Made by a program: the position numbers and the translations under genes
Notes under the pieces: model-generated
Told to the model about the DNA's origin: nothing
Database searches by the model: none
Seen by the model: only the letters and a program-made list of their open reading frames with translations
NCBI GenBank assembly: GCA_025403435.1
Contig: CM046331.1
Location: 25,963,532-26,027,531, forward strand
Source of the DNA: Artocarpus heterophyllus
Lineage: Eukaryota > Streptophyta > Magnoliopsida > Rosales > Moraceae
Direction: 5' to 3'
DNA length: 64,000 bases
Shown here: piece by piece, positions 11,187 to 23,438 of the stretch
How positions within the stretch are numbered: the first letter of the stretch is position 1
Layout of the letters: every line of letters starts with the position of its first letter

Positions 11187-11712
11187 GAGCCTATTTGTTT
11201 TAAGAACTCTTTGGATTTTTTAAACTCAAATTTAGATTCGAGTATTAAGAATTTTTTAGATACGTATTTTTTTCTTTAAAATCTTAATTCTTTGAGTATC
11301 AAGAATTTAAGTTTTCAGAGTTCTGACTCCCTAAACTTTTGATACTCGAAATAAAACTAAAATTCTCTCTCCTATATTTAAGGAAAAAAATCATAACTTC
11401 TTCATTTGTTATCCAATTGAGATGATTTCTTTCATTGTGTTTCTAGTGAAGAGAGGAATAAATTAAGATCCATATTACATATTTTTTAAGATCATTAACA
11501 TTAAGATTTTATTAGATTTATTAATGAATCAAAACTATTTTCAATACATCTCTAAACACAAAATTCAATTCTATTCCATACTTAGATTAAAACTTAAATG
11601 CACATTCAAACGTCAATTAGGATAACAATTTAAATTACTAACTTAAATCTTAATTTAAATCATAATAACTCAAATTAAATCACTAATTTAAATTTATTTA
11701 CCAAACAAAAAC
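11187..11712. mobile_element. MITE flanked by TTA
   Basis: A 526-bp AT-rich non-coding insertion present in A2 but absent from A1 and from copy B, both of which provide empty sites (GAAGAGTTATTATTAAAT and equivalent). It is bounded by TTA on both sides. Ends are GAGCCTATTTGTTT and, inverted, GTTTTTGTTTGGT. The TTA duplication and GCCTRTTTGKTT-like end fit Tourist/Harbinger MITEs. Confidence 0.7.
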
Positions 11713-11915
11713 TTATTATTAAATAAAGATGCGATTCTCCGAGTGCATTTTCCTCTTGTCGGCGTCCTTGTGCATATTTTTTACTTTTATTTTCCATTTA
11801 GAAAGAGGTCCCGTATTGCTATTCATTTCCCCGTTGACTTTCTAGTCTTTTTATAAGGAGGCAAATAAAATGATTAAGGTATGATTAGTACTACTAGAAA
11901 AAAGTATAGATTAGT

Positions 11916-12080
11916 GTGGTGTTTGAAAGGGTGGTAAAAATCGTTTGTTAAAACCATTTTTACTGTAATATGTGAGACCTTTATACTGTAGTAATTTTTT
12001 TTATTGTTACTGTAGCATGTGAGAGTTTTACACTGTTTATAACTGAGTTTACAGTTCCCACCACTCAGCCAAACAGCCAC
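11916..12080. mobile_element. 165-bp MITE with about 20-bp TIRs
   Basis: The left end GTGGTGTTTGAAAGGGTGGT pairs with the right end, whose reverse complement is GTGGCTGTTTGGCTGAGTGG. It is flanked by TAGT on both sides (11,912-11,915 and 12,081-12,084). Copy B has the uninterrupted site GATTAGTACATTATAAC. Family is uncertain (Harbinger-like if the duplication is TAG). Confidence 0.7.
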
Positions 12081-12623
12081 TAGTACATTATAACATAAAC
12101 TTTTTTAATTTTTTCAAAAGTATAGTAAATAGCATTAACATGACACATATTCCTACAGATTTATTGGAATAACTTCGGTGCCAGCAGCAGCCAATAAATG
12201 TCCATAGATTTACTAACCAAAAATCACAAACAAAAAATCTCTCAAATTCTTTTTCTTTTTGCTTGTCTCTTCTTTTCTCTCTCTCTCCTCTCTCTCTTTT
12301 ATCTCTCTGGCAGCTACACTACCATTCCACCACGGAACGTCTTCTCTGACGGACAAATTGTACATCGTATAAATGAATGATTAGATGCCGTCGCGAATAG
12401 ATTGAACTCCGCGTGTAGACACTGTCGCGAAAAAATCAGACTTCATGCGCAAATGCCGTCATGAGCTTCATGTCCCAGATGCTGATGAAGAGCCATCGCA
12501 AGCTTCATGTCCCAGACACCGTCAAAGATGCCATCGTCACAAAAATCTTTGTCCTCCTCCTCCTCGGATCGTGAGCTCTTCTTCATTGCAAAGCTCTGAT
12601 GATCCTCGCCATTGTATCATCGT

Positions 12624-13165
12624 CAGTGCTGGCTTAACCTGTAGGGAGGTCAAGCAATGGCTTACGGCCCCCAAACTTAGGAGGGCCCAATTTCTTTCTT
12701 AAAAAATAAGCTGTATTTGAATTAGTTCTATTTTAAAAATTTTTAAAAAATATTTTTTCATTATCATTGCCTTTAAAGAACAACATCTTTCTCAAGAAAA
12801 AATGTCTTTGTCTACATGTTAATAGAGTGGCATTTTTTAAGAGTATTAAACCACAATGAGATTTTTTAGGTAACCAAGCCAATCATATATTTTTCTTTTA
12901 AAAAATAAAATAAAAAGTAAAACAGATATCCTTCAGAAAAATCAAATATTGTTTTTTAATCGGAGAAATCAAATAAAAACTTAAAAATATCTCTTCAAAA
13001 AAGAGATTTAAATGTTTTCTTAAAAAAACGTGCCATATCATTTTTTTTTTAAATTTCAACTTAACTACAATTTAATAATATAATACTTCAAAAGATAATA
13101 ACGATAATAATAAACATAAAAAGATTTAAAAAATAATAAACGTACTAACAAAAAATATATATTCA
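12624..13165. mobile_element. Non-autonomous hAT element, right end deleted (unit A2)
   Basis: The intact left end CAGTGCTGGCTTAACC follows ATCATCGT, the left partner of the 8-bp duplication. The interior matches 8,540-9,411 and 62,949-63,484. The right terminus is missing because of a deletion ending near 13,165. Confidence 0.65.
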
Positions 13166-13990
13166 AAAAATAATTTCAAATATTATTCACAGATTTGCAT
13201 TCTCTTTTTTGATAAACTTGATTCGTATAAAACATAAAAAAATACATAACAGTTTTCAAAGAATAAAATAAATATGCAGATAACACAAATATTTCAAAAA
13301 TCATAGCCAAAGTTTATTCACAAAATAAAATAACAAAAAAATATAGTTAACCAAACTCAAAAGGAAAACTCAAAATTCGAAAAAAAAACCCTTAAATTCA
13401 AAGGAAGGAAATTTGAAAAGATTCTAAATGAACCTAAATTTTGGAGTTACAGGTGGTGGCGACAGGGATAATAATAGTTTGATAGTAAGTCATGGCGTCG
13501 GAGACGAGGGTTAAGCATATAACACAAATATTTCAAAAACCATAACCAAAGTTTATCCAAAAATTATAAAACAAAAAAACTTAACTAAACACAAAAAAAA
13601 AAAAAATTCAAAAAAAAATTATTTTCAAAGGAAGGAAATTTCAAAAAATTCAAAAATATGTCCAAAATTTGATGCTCAAGATGGCGGCAACAATAATATG
13701 CTCAAACACAAAAAAAATTATAAAACAAAAAAAGCTTAACCAAACACAAAAAAAATCAAAATTTGAAAAAAAATTGAATTTCAAAGGAAGGAAATTTCAA
13801 AAAATTCAAAAATATGCCCAAAATTTAATGCTCAAGATGGCAATGATGGTGGCAACAATAATGGTTTGACTGTGAGTCACGATGTCAGAGACAAAAATTG
13901 AAGGAGTGAGAAGTAGAAGAGAAGAAAGAAAGCATGGGTGGATAGAAGGAATTTAGAGAAAGAGTTAGAAAGTGAGGACGAAAGAGTTAA

Positions 13991-14440
13991 GAGATGAGGA
14001 AGAGGGAGATAGAGAGAAGTTAAAAAGAAAAAGGGTGATTTAAAAGATTAATTTTAGAGTTTGTAAATTTGATAGAGTAGAATGGAAGAGCGTGTTTCAA
14101 ATTTAAAAAGGGGATGAGAAACTTTGAAATTTTTTGGTAAAAGAATAAACGGAAAAAATTACCTTTAAAAAAAAGTTGTTGATATTCGAGGACAAAAAAA
14201 AAAACAACACTGACGCCGACTCATATTTTAAGGTATCCTCTCCATATAATGTGCTTGATATTAATAGACTATTAATTTATAAATAGAAACCTTTAAGGGT
14301 TTTGTTATCATTTATTATCTTATAAATTTATCGAATTTATTAATTTTAGCCCATTAACTCAAGTCGAAACCGTCAGAGCATGATCACGAGCTGTTCGACC
14401 AAATCTCAATGGAGGTGTGAGTTGTTGTCTTTTAATTGCA
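13991..14440. other. Non-coding spacer right of the duplication
   Basis: GA-rich then AT-rich sequence. Copy B equivalents would lie outside the window. GACGCCGACTCAT at about 14,211-14,223 resembles the inverted-repeat arms near the CLE gene, but I see no pairing partner. Confidence 0.4.
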
Positions 14441-14796
14441 ATGTTGGAAGAAACCTTCATGACTGTTGTGGCAGATACAATCTAGATGAATAGTTGTCCA
14501 ACTAATAACTTGTATGGGAAGCCACTAGAGAAAGAAAATATGCCTGTGACAATGACTACTTGTTATATAAAGGACATGCCACTACCTTTCCCGACGAGGG
14601 AGGGCGTGCTTCTTGACGAATGCTTGTCAAAGATTTTATTCCTTGGCCTCCTGCATGGGTTGATCTTGGATTGTTGGGTGACGATAACAATGTTCCGACT
14701 GGTGTTCCCTCGAAAGTTGAAAAAGCAGTAAGAAGGACTCATCCTCACCAGTCGAGGAAACCTGCAAAGAAAAAAGGAAGAAAATTTTTCAAGGTA
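14441..14796 (+). pseudogene. Frameshifted exon of an unidentified protein
   Basis: An open stretch beginning at the ATG at 14,441 has one in-frame stop at 14,483 and then reads through MNSCPTNNLYGKPLEKEN and CYIKDMPLPFPTREG. Near 14,632 the frame shifts by one base, and coding-like sequence resumes with FIPWPPAWVDLGLLGDD, a short linker and a basic tail KPAKKKGRKFFK. It ends at AAG/GTAATA, a plausible splice donor at about 14,793. A single missing base explains the shift. Composition (proline/tryptophan patch then a Lys/Arg-rich segment) is unlike the surrounding retroelements. I do not recognise the family; it may be a captured or relic host exon. Confidence 0.4.
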
Positions 14797-14944
14797 ATAC
14801 TGTTGGTTTTCAAAAACGATTTTAGTTATATAATAAAAAAAATTTCTCAAAACTTTTGTAAGATACAATATAGATTATATTAATTTAAAGATATATATAT
14901 ATATAAATTTCCTTACCCTAATGAAGAGGGAAAATTGAAAATCT

Positions 14945-15264
14945 TGTATTAGAGATGACTGTTCTTTATATGAGACAAAGCCTTTCTCGCCTAGTCCTCG
15001 ACACCAAACAAATGTATGGGTGGACATAGAAGAAATTACGGATTTTTAAAAGATCACTCGTTTTCTTTGGTCGCTTGTTAATCTCGACATATAAGCAAAA
15101 TAGATCTAAGGATGAAGAACACGTCTTCTTCTTCTCTCTTTATCTCTCAACATGCATATGCAAGGGTTTTGATAGAGTTTTTTCAGTCTCTCCAAGACTC
15201 TGAATTGTGTATAGAATAAATAGAGGAGACCTCTATTTATAGAGAATAGGAGACCCAATTAATT
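14945..15264 (-). repeat. Old copia LTR, first part, antisense
   Basis: Contains CTCTATTTATAGAGAATAGG and GAGACCCAATTAATTC (15,230-15,264), typical of antisense plant copia LTRs. The rest of this LTR appears to lie at 18,973-19,571, with a LINE inserted between. The left boundary is approximate. Confidence 0.4.
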
Positions 15265-18200
15265 CTTTTTATTTTTTGAGGGAAAAATGACTTCATTACA
15301 AAACAACCAAATCAGAAGTTATAAAAGGACCCAACATAAGAGGAATAAAATCCAAACAAAGTAATTCTTAAGACATTAAAAAACGATACTAGCAAGAAAG
15401 TGGGATACTTTATTCCCATCACGAGAAATGTAGCAAACATTGCCCCTTTGCACTTGAGAGATACACTCTTTGATGTCATCCACGACATTCGACTCCGAAC
15501 CATGGCCTGAGGGACTGTGAATACTTTGAACCACGTTAATAGCGTCAGATTCAAGCACCTAATTTTGGAATCCACATTGTCGAGTTAAAAAGGCTCCTCA
15601 CCATGCCATCAAACATTCTGCAATGTGCAATGTGAAAACCCCCTCATCTTCTTTGCCAGTGCTGCTAAAACCGTCCCATGCTCATCTCGTATGACCACTC
15701 TAATCCCATCTGCAGCCATAGATCTATGGACACTAGCCTTGTATCTTTACCAAACCTACACCAGACGGGTTCCACTTCCTCCTAACTTCAGTCCTACCTT
15801 CCTTTCTAGCTTCAACCTGGCTATAGAGTTGGTAGTCGCCTATAATTCGTCTCACCTGATTCAGAACTTCCATTGCTGCTAAGTTTTTTCTTTGGTGAAT
15901 CCAAGTGTTTCTGTCCAGCCAGAGACTCCAAACCACCATGCAAAATACCTCTAGCTCTTGGACATTACAATGTCTTGCCACATGAATACATAGAGCATCA
16001 AAAGTACTGTTTTTGAAAGAACTCACCTTCAGCGAAATAGAGCAACCAGACTAGATTTCCTCTGCCCACATTGCCATAAAACATGGGTGCTAGATTCTTC
16101 AGCTTCTCTGCACTGTAAACAGTGGCTTTCGCATTGGATACCACGTCTATGAAGTTGACTTCTTGCCAGTAGAGCCTCATGAAAGGCTCGCTAAAGGTGA
16201 ATTTTAACCAAGTTTGGGATCGCCAACCTCCAAAGCTTCCACCATCACATATAGTCTTCACCCTCCCTTGAGCTTCCTTCTTCCCGTCTGCTGTCCATTT
16301 CAAGTTTATAGCCTGACCTAACCAAATACAGACCTTTATTATCACAATGCCACATGTAACTGTCCTCCCTATCGCGTGCTCCAAGGGGAATATTCAAAAT
16401 ATCGTCGTAGTCCAAGTCGTACAACACCTCTTGCATAGCTGGACGATCCTAAGAAAAATTGCTAATTAGATCTAAAACCTTCATGTCTTCGACACTTGCT
16501 CTTGGTCTTGTGATAGGGTGAAAAGTAGTTGGGCGAGGAATCCATGGATTTGAGAACACACCGACACTCCTCCCATTTCCAATCCGCCACCGAACCATTT
16601 TAAAAAGCAATTCTATTCCCCACATTGTACTTTACCATATGTATTACGGATTATGGCCTAAAGAAGCATTAAGGAAACTTGGATCCTTAAAATACTTACA
16701 TTTAGAATTCTGCCCGTAAGTGATTCCGGATTTGTTAAAACTCTCCATCCTTGCTTAATCAACATCGTTTTGTTAAATACTGACAAATCACAAAAATCCA
16801 TACCTCCCTCACTTTTAGGTTGGCATAATTTCTCCCACCAAATCCAATTAATCTTACGATCTTCTACCCCGCCACCCCACCAAAAATTCAATATAAGAGC
16901 TTGAATTTCATCACACAAAGTGGAAGGGATTTTAAAAACGCTCATAGCATATATAGAGGTTGCTTGGGCTACCGTCTAAATTAGCACTTCTCTACCTCGA
17001 ACTAAAAACAATTTGCCTTTTCACATTTCCAGCTTCTTCCAAAACTTTTCTTTGATGGAATCAAAGACTTCTTTACTTATTTCCACAAAAGAAGAGAGTC
17101 CCAAATAAGAGTCATGGGACACATCATTTTGGAGATTCAACAGATTAAGAAAAACACCTTGTTGTCCATTATCTAAATTAGGAATGAAGGTGATGGCAGA
17201 CTTTTGAAAATTAATAACTTGCCCCAACGCCTTCTCATATTTTTCCAATACTCCACTAATGGCACCACATGATTCCTCACTCGCCTTACAAAAGATAATA
17301 TTGTCATCTACAAAGAGAAGATGAACTTTTCATGGAGCTTGTCATGCACATGCCACCCCTCTAAAGATCAGTCCTGATTGGCTATGCGAAATAAGCCGGA
17401 AAAACCCTCAACACACAAAAGAAAGAGGTATGGTAACAAAGGAAAAACTTGTCACAATCCTTGTGAAGGTACTACTTTCCCTTCCGGTCTTCCATTTGTT
17501 AAAATGAAAACCAAGCTACAGAAACATAGTCCAGGACACTCTCTATCCACCTGTTCAAAAAACCCAACTTCTCCATGACAACAATCAAGAAAAGACCACT
17601 CCACACAGTTGTAAGCCTTGCTTATATCTAATTTTAGGGCCATCAAACCATTAGTCCCACTCATCTTCCTTCTAAGAGTGTGGATAGTTTCAAAGGCGAC
17701 AATATTGTTATCGGTAATAAGTCTCCTAGGTACGAAAGCACTTTGCTCATTTGATATAATTACCAGAAGGGAAGTCTTCAACTTATTCACAGTAACCTTA
17801 GTAACGAATTTGTAAACAACATTACATAAACTAATCGGGCAAAAGTCCGCCATTTTTTTGGTGACTTAATCATTGGAATAAGGACAATGTAAGTGTCATT
17901 GATGGAGCTTACGGAACTATGTAAGTGTCATCGATGTTGCTTACGAAACTATGTCCCTTGAGAACCCAAAGCAAACTTTTATAACATCCCTTCTCACTAG
18001 ATCCCAATTTTCCTGAGAAAACCCTAAATAATACCCCATATGGATCTGGGGTTTTCCATGCGTTCATCCCAAAAACCGCTTGTTTCACCGCATCTGCTGT
18101 ATATGGAAGATCAAGTGCATCCTTTATCTCCTCAGACATTCTACTATTAACACCATTCAATACCACTTCCACATCCTCATGAGGCAGAAGAGAGGTAGAA

Positions 18201-18972
18201 AAAAATCTATATAATAACTTTCAAGCACCCCTACTATCTCATCCTTGTTATTAACCCAAGTTCCATGTGAGTCTTCAATGCCCCAGATTGTATTCTTGTT
18301 TCGTCACTGTGATGCCTTTGAGTGAAGATATTTTTCCCTTTAACCAGTCTGATCGAGACTATTGTTTCCAGTAATACTTCTCCGATGTGAGTAGACGATC
18401 GAGATCCTTCTCCACGATGTGGCTTTATAGTCAGTCCAAGGAGTTAAAATGTTAAGTCATGCAATCTCTTTTTGAGTCTCAATAATCTGTAGCGGGATAT
18501 TTTTAAACACGTCCTTAATCCACACCTTGAGATGACTAGCACATCTATCCAAACTTTCTACTAGTAAACTTCCATCCCCCCGTGCACCCCTATAAACCCA
18601 TACCCCCAAGAATGAGAAACTACCAATTTGTATTCCGGCTTAGATACCCATAATGGCTCGAAAATGAAATGTCAATCCCTTGAGTGGTTCGATCTGTATA
18701 GTACGCTTCAAAGTCAAGTTCCATATGAAGCACTCGATGGTGCGACCCGAAGAAATCTTTATGGAATACACAAGCTTCACAAAATAACATCTTCCATTCT
18801 TCGTTTGCTAGACACTGATCTAGTCGTTCTTCTACATTGTCGGGAAGGCCTTGTTTATTATTCCATGTAAGAGCTGCACCACTGAAACCCAAATCGCTTA
18901 ATTCGTAATTATCAATTGCTTCTTGAAAAGCAGTCATATCACTAGAGGGTACATCGTTGCCACCCACCTCTG
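15265..18972 (-). pseudogene. 5'-truncated LINE (LINE-1): endonuclease, RT, zf-RVT, RNase H
   Basis: Degenerate plant LINE ORF2 on the minus strand. Domains in transcript order: C-terminal half of the apurinic-type endonuclease (18,967-18,620, with LSDLGFSGAALTW and VEERLDQCLAN); RT entry (18,172-17,909); RT core with PISLCNVVYK and LDISKAYNCVEW (17,853-17,452); catalytic box FVDD at 17,314-17,303 in place of the usual FADD; thumb (17,248-16,658, NFWWGGG); zf-RVT (16,436-15,998); and an RNase H-like tail (16,026-15,376, with VWSLWLDRN and ESDAINVVQSI). Stops and frameshifts separate the pieces. The 3' end carries a short A-rich tail (15,265-15,280). The 5' end is truncated inside the endonuclease. 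Non-functional. Confidence 0.85.
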
Positions 18973-19571
18973 ATCAATTCTGATAGCTTTCTTTATTTTA
19001 CTTTCAAATATCAAATATTTAATTAAAATAAAAGAGATTTTCTTTCTTTTCTTATACAGCATGTGACGCCACATATAGAGAGATTCTCTGTGCTTGTGGC
19101 GCCAACATCAGATAGTGCAGAAAGGAACACTGCGTGTTACCCAATCTGATTTGTTTCTAAATTAAACTTTTCAAATTTGAATTAAATCACATTTATCCAA
19201 AAATAAAAATAATAAATATGAAAACTTTGATGAATAAACTTTGGACTATACAAGGAACTTTTCCCTGTCTGTCTGTGCCATACACAGTGGGTTAGATGCA
19301 CTATGTGTCTTTCAAAATTAATTATCATTTATTATTACTATATAATATTGTTTAATAATTATAAATTAATTCATAATTAATTTATTTTGAGTGATTTTTA
19401 ATTTAGAATTTCATAATTTTAAATTAATTAATGAAACTAATAATTTCACTTTTCAAAATAGTGTTTCAAGGATGGTGGGGGATTAATAGACCTATAATTT
19501 CAAGCTCCAATGAAACCAATATATTAATTAAACTCTTTAATTAATATATTACTCTTTTATTAATTCTAACA
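18973..19571 (-). repeat. Old copia LTR, second part, antisense
   Basis: AT-rich, non-coding, ending TTCTAACA at 19,571. It is followed by TCACTCCACTAAAAACTTGG, which read on the minus strand resembles a copia polypurine tract (TTTTAGTGGAG). This makes the segment the remainder of an LTR broken by LINE-1. Confidence 0.45.
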
Positions 19572-19980
19572 TCACTCCACTAAAAACTTGGAATTACACT
19601 TTTAAAATTATAGATATAATTACTCATTTCTTAGAGTCGTCCATTTCATATAGCCATTGCATATAACTTGATCCTTTGTAAATAATTCATAATTAGAGCT
19701 AGGTAATATTTGTTAACCTCTCTAATTACTTCTTTGTCCTTGAGTGTCATTGATTCTCTAATGAATAATAAATGCATGAACTTAATCACGTATTGAGCAC
19801 TCGAATTATTCAAAACCCGAATCAATATTCAAAAGAATTATTTATCTGCTTCTCGTTAGAGAAGGAATGGGTTCCATTTTGTAATATTAACATTACAGGC
19901 CACTTACTTCATTATGCCTCCAAAATACGAGGGATGAGATTAGATTCTCGATTCCATACCGAGTAAATCAAAAGGCATAA
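19572..19980 (-). repeat. Copia untranslated internal relic
   Basis: No coding signal. Adjacent to the LTR end at 19,571. Phrases such as GAGTCGTCCATTTCATATAG and CTTGAGTGTCATTGATTCTC look like the 3' untranslated part of plant copia elements, recalled from general patterns. Ends near CATAATATCACAAC. Confidence 0.35.
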
Positions 19981-22175
19981 TATCACAACTCAAAATTGCA
20001 GCCAATGACTAAATTGAAAGATATTTTAATGATTTTGGTTAGTCCAAAAATTTGAAAACTGTAGTTGGGCCCATAAAATTTTTAGACATAAACCAAATTT
20101 TGCTCCAAAGTCTTCAAAAAATAAGAAAATAATCAAATATAAATCCAAAATTTAAATAAGCATATCCAATGTAGATTAAATCTCATAAAATAAAATAAAC
20201 TACAGCCATGCTGCTTTAATTAAAGTCAAAAGTTATATTACAAAAATATATAAAAAATCTATAAATTATCAATAATCTACTAGGATGTATCATTCTATGT
20301 AACTTCCATACAACAAAGTCCAATCATAGCCAAGTGTTTAGAAGTACGACAAATATACCAATCGGATGGTAAGAAATACTGACAATGGCCTAAAGAAATA
20401 ATAGGGGGATGAGCACATAATGCCCAGTAAGAATTTATTACTCACCTTTCAAATTATTATTATTATTATTAAAGGTCCTAAAAAGTGATAAACAAATTCT
20501 CAAAGCAGTAAATTCATTAAGTTCGTAGTTTATCACAACCAATCGAAACTCAAAATCTATTCTTGCCACTCAAATACTTTCACTCATATCCCAGGTTGTT
20601 GGTGAAGGAAAGAAAGAAGAAAAAGGGGTATAAAAGAAAAGTCCATTGTACTCCAAATGAGCCCGTGTTTGTTGTGCCCTAAATGAGCAACCCGTGAAAT
20701 AGGCCAAATATCGATAGTGGTACCAAAATAATATGTAATGTCCGTTGTGCGTAACAAATAAGCACCCCATAGAATATAACCTCTAGAGATTCTTCAAATG
20801 GCCTTAGAAATTGTTCGATGGCACTGCTTGGGTCTCAACATGTAACAAAAGTTATAACCCATCTGGCTCCTAAAACCCTTCTAAATTCTACCCATTTTAG
20901 TTAGTTTTGATAAAACTTCAGTAGTGTAATGGCTTATTTTTTTAAAAAAACCAAACATTTCAAATATGTCAAAAAATAGCATTTAAGAGATTTTGGCATT
21001 CCATAATTATAAGACATGTCACCCAAAACAGTTTTATATATCAATGAGGATGAATAATTAATCCAGAATAGTTTTCAACATATTCAATAATCAAAAGATT
21101 CACATGATATTCCTCAAAAAAAAAAAAAAAAGATTCACATGATATATATGAAAAAAATCAACATTAATTTTACAAATAAAAATTTATCTATCATCGTGTA
21201 TAATTTCAAAATCAAGGAAATCATTTCCAAAGTCAACAATGAAATTTCTAAGTTCAAATAAATTACTCATAATATATCCATAAATAAGAATCATAAAGTT
21301 CAATCCTTTAAAATTACTGATTATCTAAATCAATAAAAAAAATAACATGAAAGATAAGTAATAAAATCCCTACCGATTCAATCGACGAAATTGGATGGTG
21401 AGCAAGATTCTGTTTTGTGAAAACAAAACCGTTCAATGAAACTTTGAACACGAAACTTAGTCTTCAAAATTTTGTCTCACAATTCTAACTTTATAGACAT
21501 GTCTAGAGTGTTGGCAATAGACCGGGAACACATTTTTCTCAAACAAGGATGATCGGGTCAACCTATTGACCAGTCAAACCTGCCAGCCAATGGGCTTTGA
21601 CTTATGGCCCGGTGGTGGTTGGCGGCGAAGCTAGAGTTGGTCTTGAAGATCTCAATGAGAGGAACTTCCAGTTTGCAAAAAAAATCTCAAAAACAGACAA
21701 AAAAGGTGGCGACGGACCTAAAATTTTCTAGCAACAATCATAGTGGGTGTTAGGGGCTTTTGTTCTCCTCAACGAAGGGAACACAATGGTGCAGGTCACT
21801 GATGATGTCAAAATTCGACAATTAATTTTTAAAGGCCAAAATTTTCTTCACCTTTTCCCGCGATTGGTGGTGAGTAAGGCAACGAGACTTTTGCGTCGGA
21901 GGTTTCGGGGGGCAGTGAGCCTTGCTGGCTAGTGTGTGCAGCTAACAATGTATGCGACGGTCAATTAGGAGGGGCAGCCATGTGGTGTTCATTTTTTTCC
22001 CTCCTCTTGGGCACGAAGGAGAGCTAGAGAGAGAGAGAGAGAGAAGGAAACAAAGAAGAGAAAGGAAGCTTTTAGGCTTCTACTTTGGTACCCAATTATT
22101 TTAAAATTTCAAAGTCACCACAATTGTTTAAAACTTTTACATCTAAGTTCTTAAAATAACTATAGATCGTGTCAA
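19981..22175 (-). repeat. Possible gypsy LTR, antisense, degraded
   Basis: Non-coding. On the minus strand, CTTACTGGGCATTATGTGCTCATCCCC (20,403-20,429) resembles the segment in Gypsy-2 LTRs where CTGCTCACTTTTTC occurs, and a CT/GA-rich tract (22,025-22,075) is placed as in those LTRs. Possible ends are TATCACA (19,989) and ATCACA (22,176). No target duplication is visible, so limits and identity are tentative. It contains a (GA)n microsatellite at 22,030-22,043. Confidence 0.3.
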
Positions 22176-23438
22176 TTATAAGAGCCCTATCACAGCTTCA
22201 CCAACACTTGCTTGTATTTCATAGAGGATTTTTTTATGCACCAACAGGTTACCGTTCCACCAAATGCTCGATGCAATAACACAAAAAGCTTTCACATCCT
22301 TCTTTTTCTTGAACAAACTCACCTCAAAGAAAACATCAACATAAATCTTCCATTGGACCCTCAAGAACAGCCATAATGCACATGTATCCTTAAAATCCTT
22401 TGCCACAGGACAACCACATATTTGTATGCCAAACCTACTTATTCCCTATTTTGTACATCTTGCACACTTGCTCTCACAGCACATCACATTTGACTAGGTT
22501 TTAAGAAATGGGCAATATGCCATGGAAAGCTCGCCAAACAAAATATCTTGATCTTGCACGGTTGTTGAAGACTCCAAAACAGCTGCTACCATCCCCATCT
22601 CTACGCCCAATCGAAGAAAAATGCTTTTGTTTAGCTTCCTTGACCACTCTATAACCCGACTTTACCATGTAGTTTCTTTTATTGTCAAAATGCCATACAA
22701 TATTGTCTTCATAATTTTGTCGACTTAAAGGAATACTAAGAATCACTTCACTGTCAATCGGCCACAAAACTATTTGAACCAACTCTCTATTTCATTTCTC
22801 CTCTGAAATTAAATCTCCTACACACCTTGTAGGGGTCTATAAATTAGGAGAGAGATAGGTCAAAACGTACTCGGTCCTGACAACCAGGGATCCGAATACA
22901 TTCAGACCATTGCCTCTTTAGTAATTCTTTACGCATATAATGCTTCTCCATGTATAAGATAAAGTATTCCCCATCTCGGCTTCTATGAAAGACGTGTAAG
23001 AAAAGTACTTTACTTTGAAAATTCGACCAACCAGAGACTTTGGAGAGTTAATAATCTACCATCACTGTTTTGGTAGGAGGGCTTGGCTAAAAGAGATGAA
23101 TTCTCAAAAGCCCATACCTCCCTCATTATTGGGGTTACACAACAACTCCCACCTCATCCAATGGATTTTCTTATTCTTTTTATCATCGCCCCACCAAAAT
23201 CCTGTGACAAGAGAGTGAAGCTCGTGATATAACAACGTAGGAAGTCGAAAAACACTCATGGCGTAAGTAGACTTTGCTTCAGCCATAGCTTTAACAATTG
23301 TCTCCCGTCCCCTTATGGAGAAAAGTTTCCCTTACCAAGTTTAAAGCTTCTTAGAAACCATCTCCTTTATAAGATTAAATGAATTCATCTTATTATGCCC
23401 AATAAATATTGAGATAAATATTTATCATGACAAATACA
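22176..23438 (-). pseudogene. LINE-2, 3' portion (RT thumb and zf-RVT)
   Basis: Minus-strand pieces: a segment with KEMVSKKL then AMAEAKSTYAMSVFRLP (23,390-23,230), FWWGDDKKNKKIHWMRW (to 23,104), zf-RVT (22,782-22,501, DNIVWHFDNKRNYMVKSGY) and the start of the linker (22,406-22,176). It breaks off before the RNase H region. Its upstream half lies at 30,057-30,979; the copia element at 23,439-30,051 is inserted between them. Confidence 0.8.

Larger units (their letters stand above)
1..13990. repeat. Segmental duplication, copy A
   Basis: This block reappears in the same order and orientation from about 30,677 onward. Colinear pairs are 1-3,128 with 30,677-33,683; 3,129-4,128 with 44,847-45,851; 4,129-5,440 with 48,209-49,440; about 5,441-7,350 with 50,120-52,129; 7,351-7,557 with 61,098-61,300; and 10,346-13,990 with 61,287-64,000. 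By eye identity is roughly 90 percent, with many small indels. Region 7,558-10,345 has no direct counterpart at that position in copy B. The left edge is cut by the window and the right edge is approximate. Confidence 0.9.
10966..13990. repeat. Repeat unit A2
   Basis: True counterpart of the unit at 62,027 in copy B: both contain TCGGTGCCAGCA near 12,175 and 62,510, which A1 lacks. It holds two MITEs (11,187-11,712 and 11,916-12,080), a TC-rich tract (12,240-12,310) and a right-truncated hAT element. The right part (13,150-13,990) contains A-rich direct repeats built around AAGGAAGGAAATTTCAAAAA. Relative to A1, a deletion between TCAAAAA repeats at about 13,165 removed the hAT right end. Confidence 0.7.

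Noticed and set aside
14563..14868. 101-codon minus-strand frame opposite the unidentified exon
   Set aside because: It is the shadow of the plus-strand coding-like segment, which has better protein composition and a splice donor.
19772..19966. 64-codon plus-strand frame
   Set aside because: It lies in a non-coding copia relic, with no motif and no support from a second copy.
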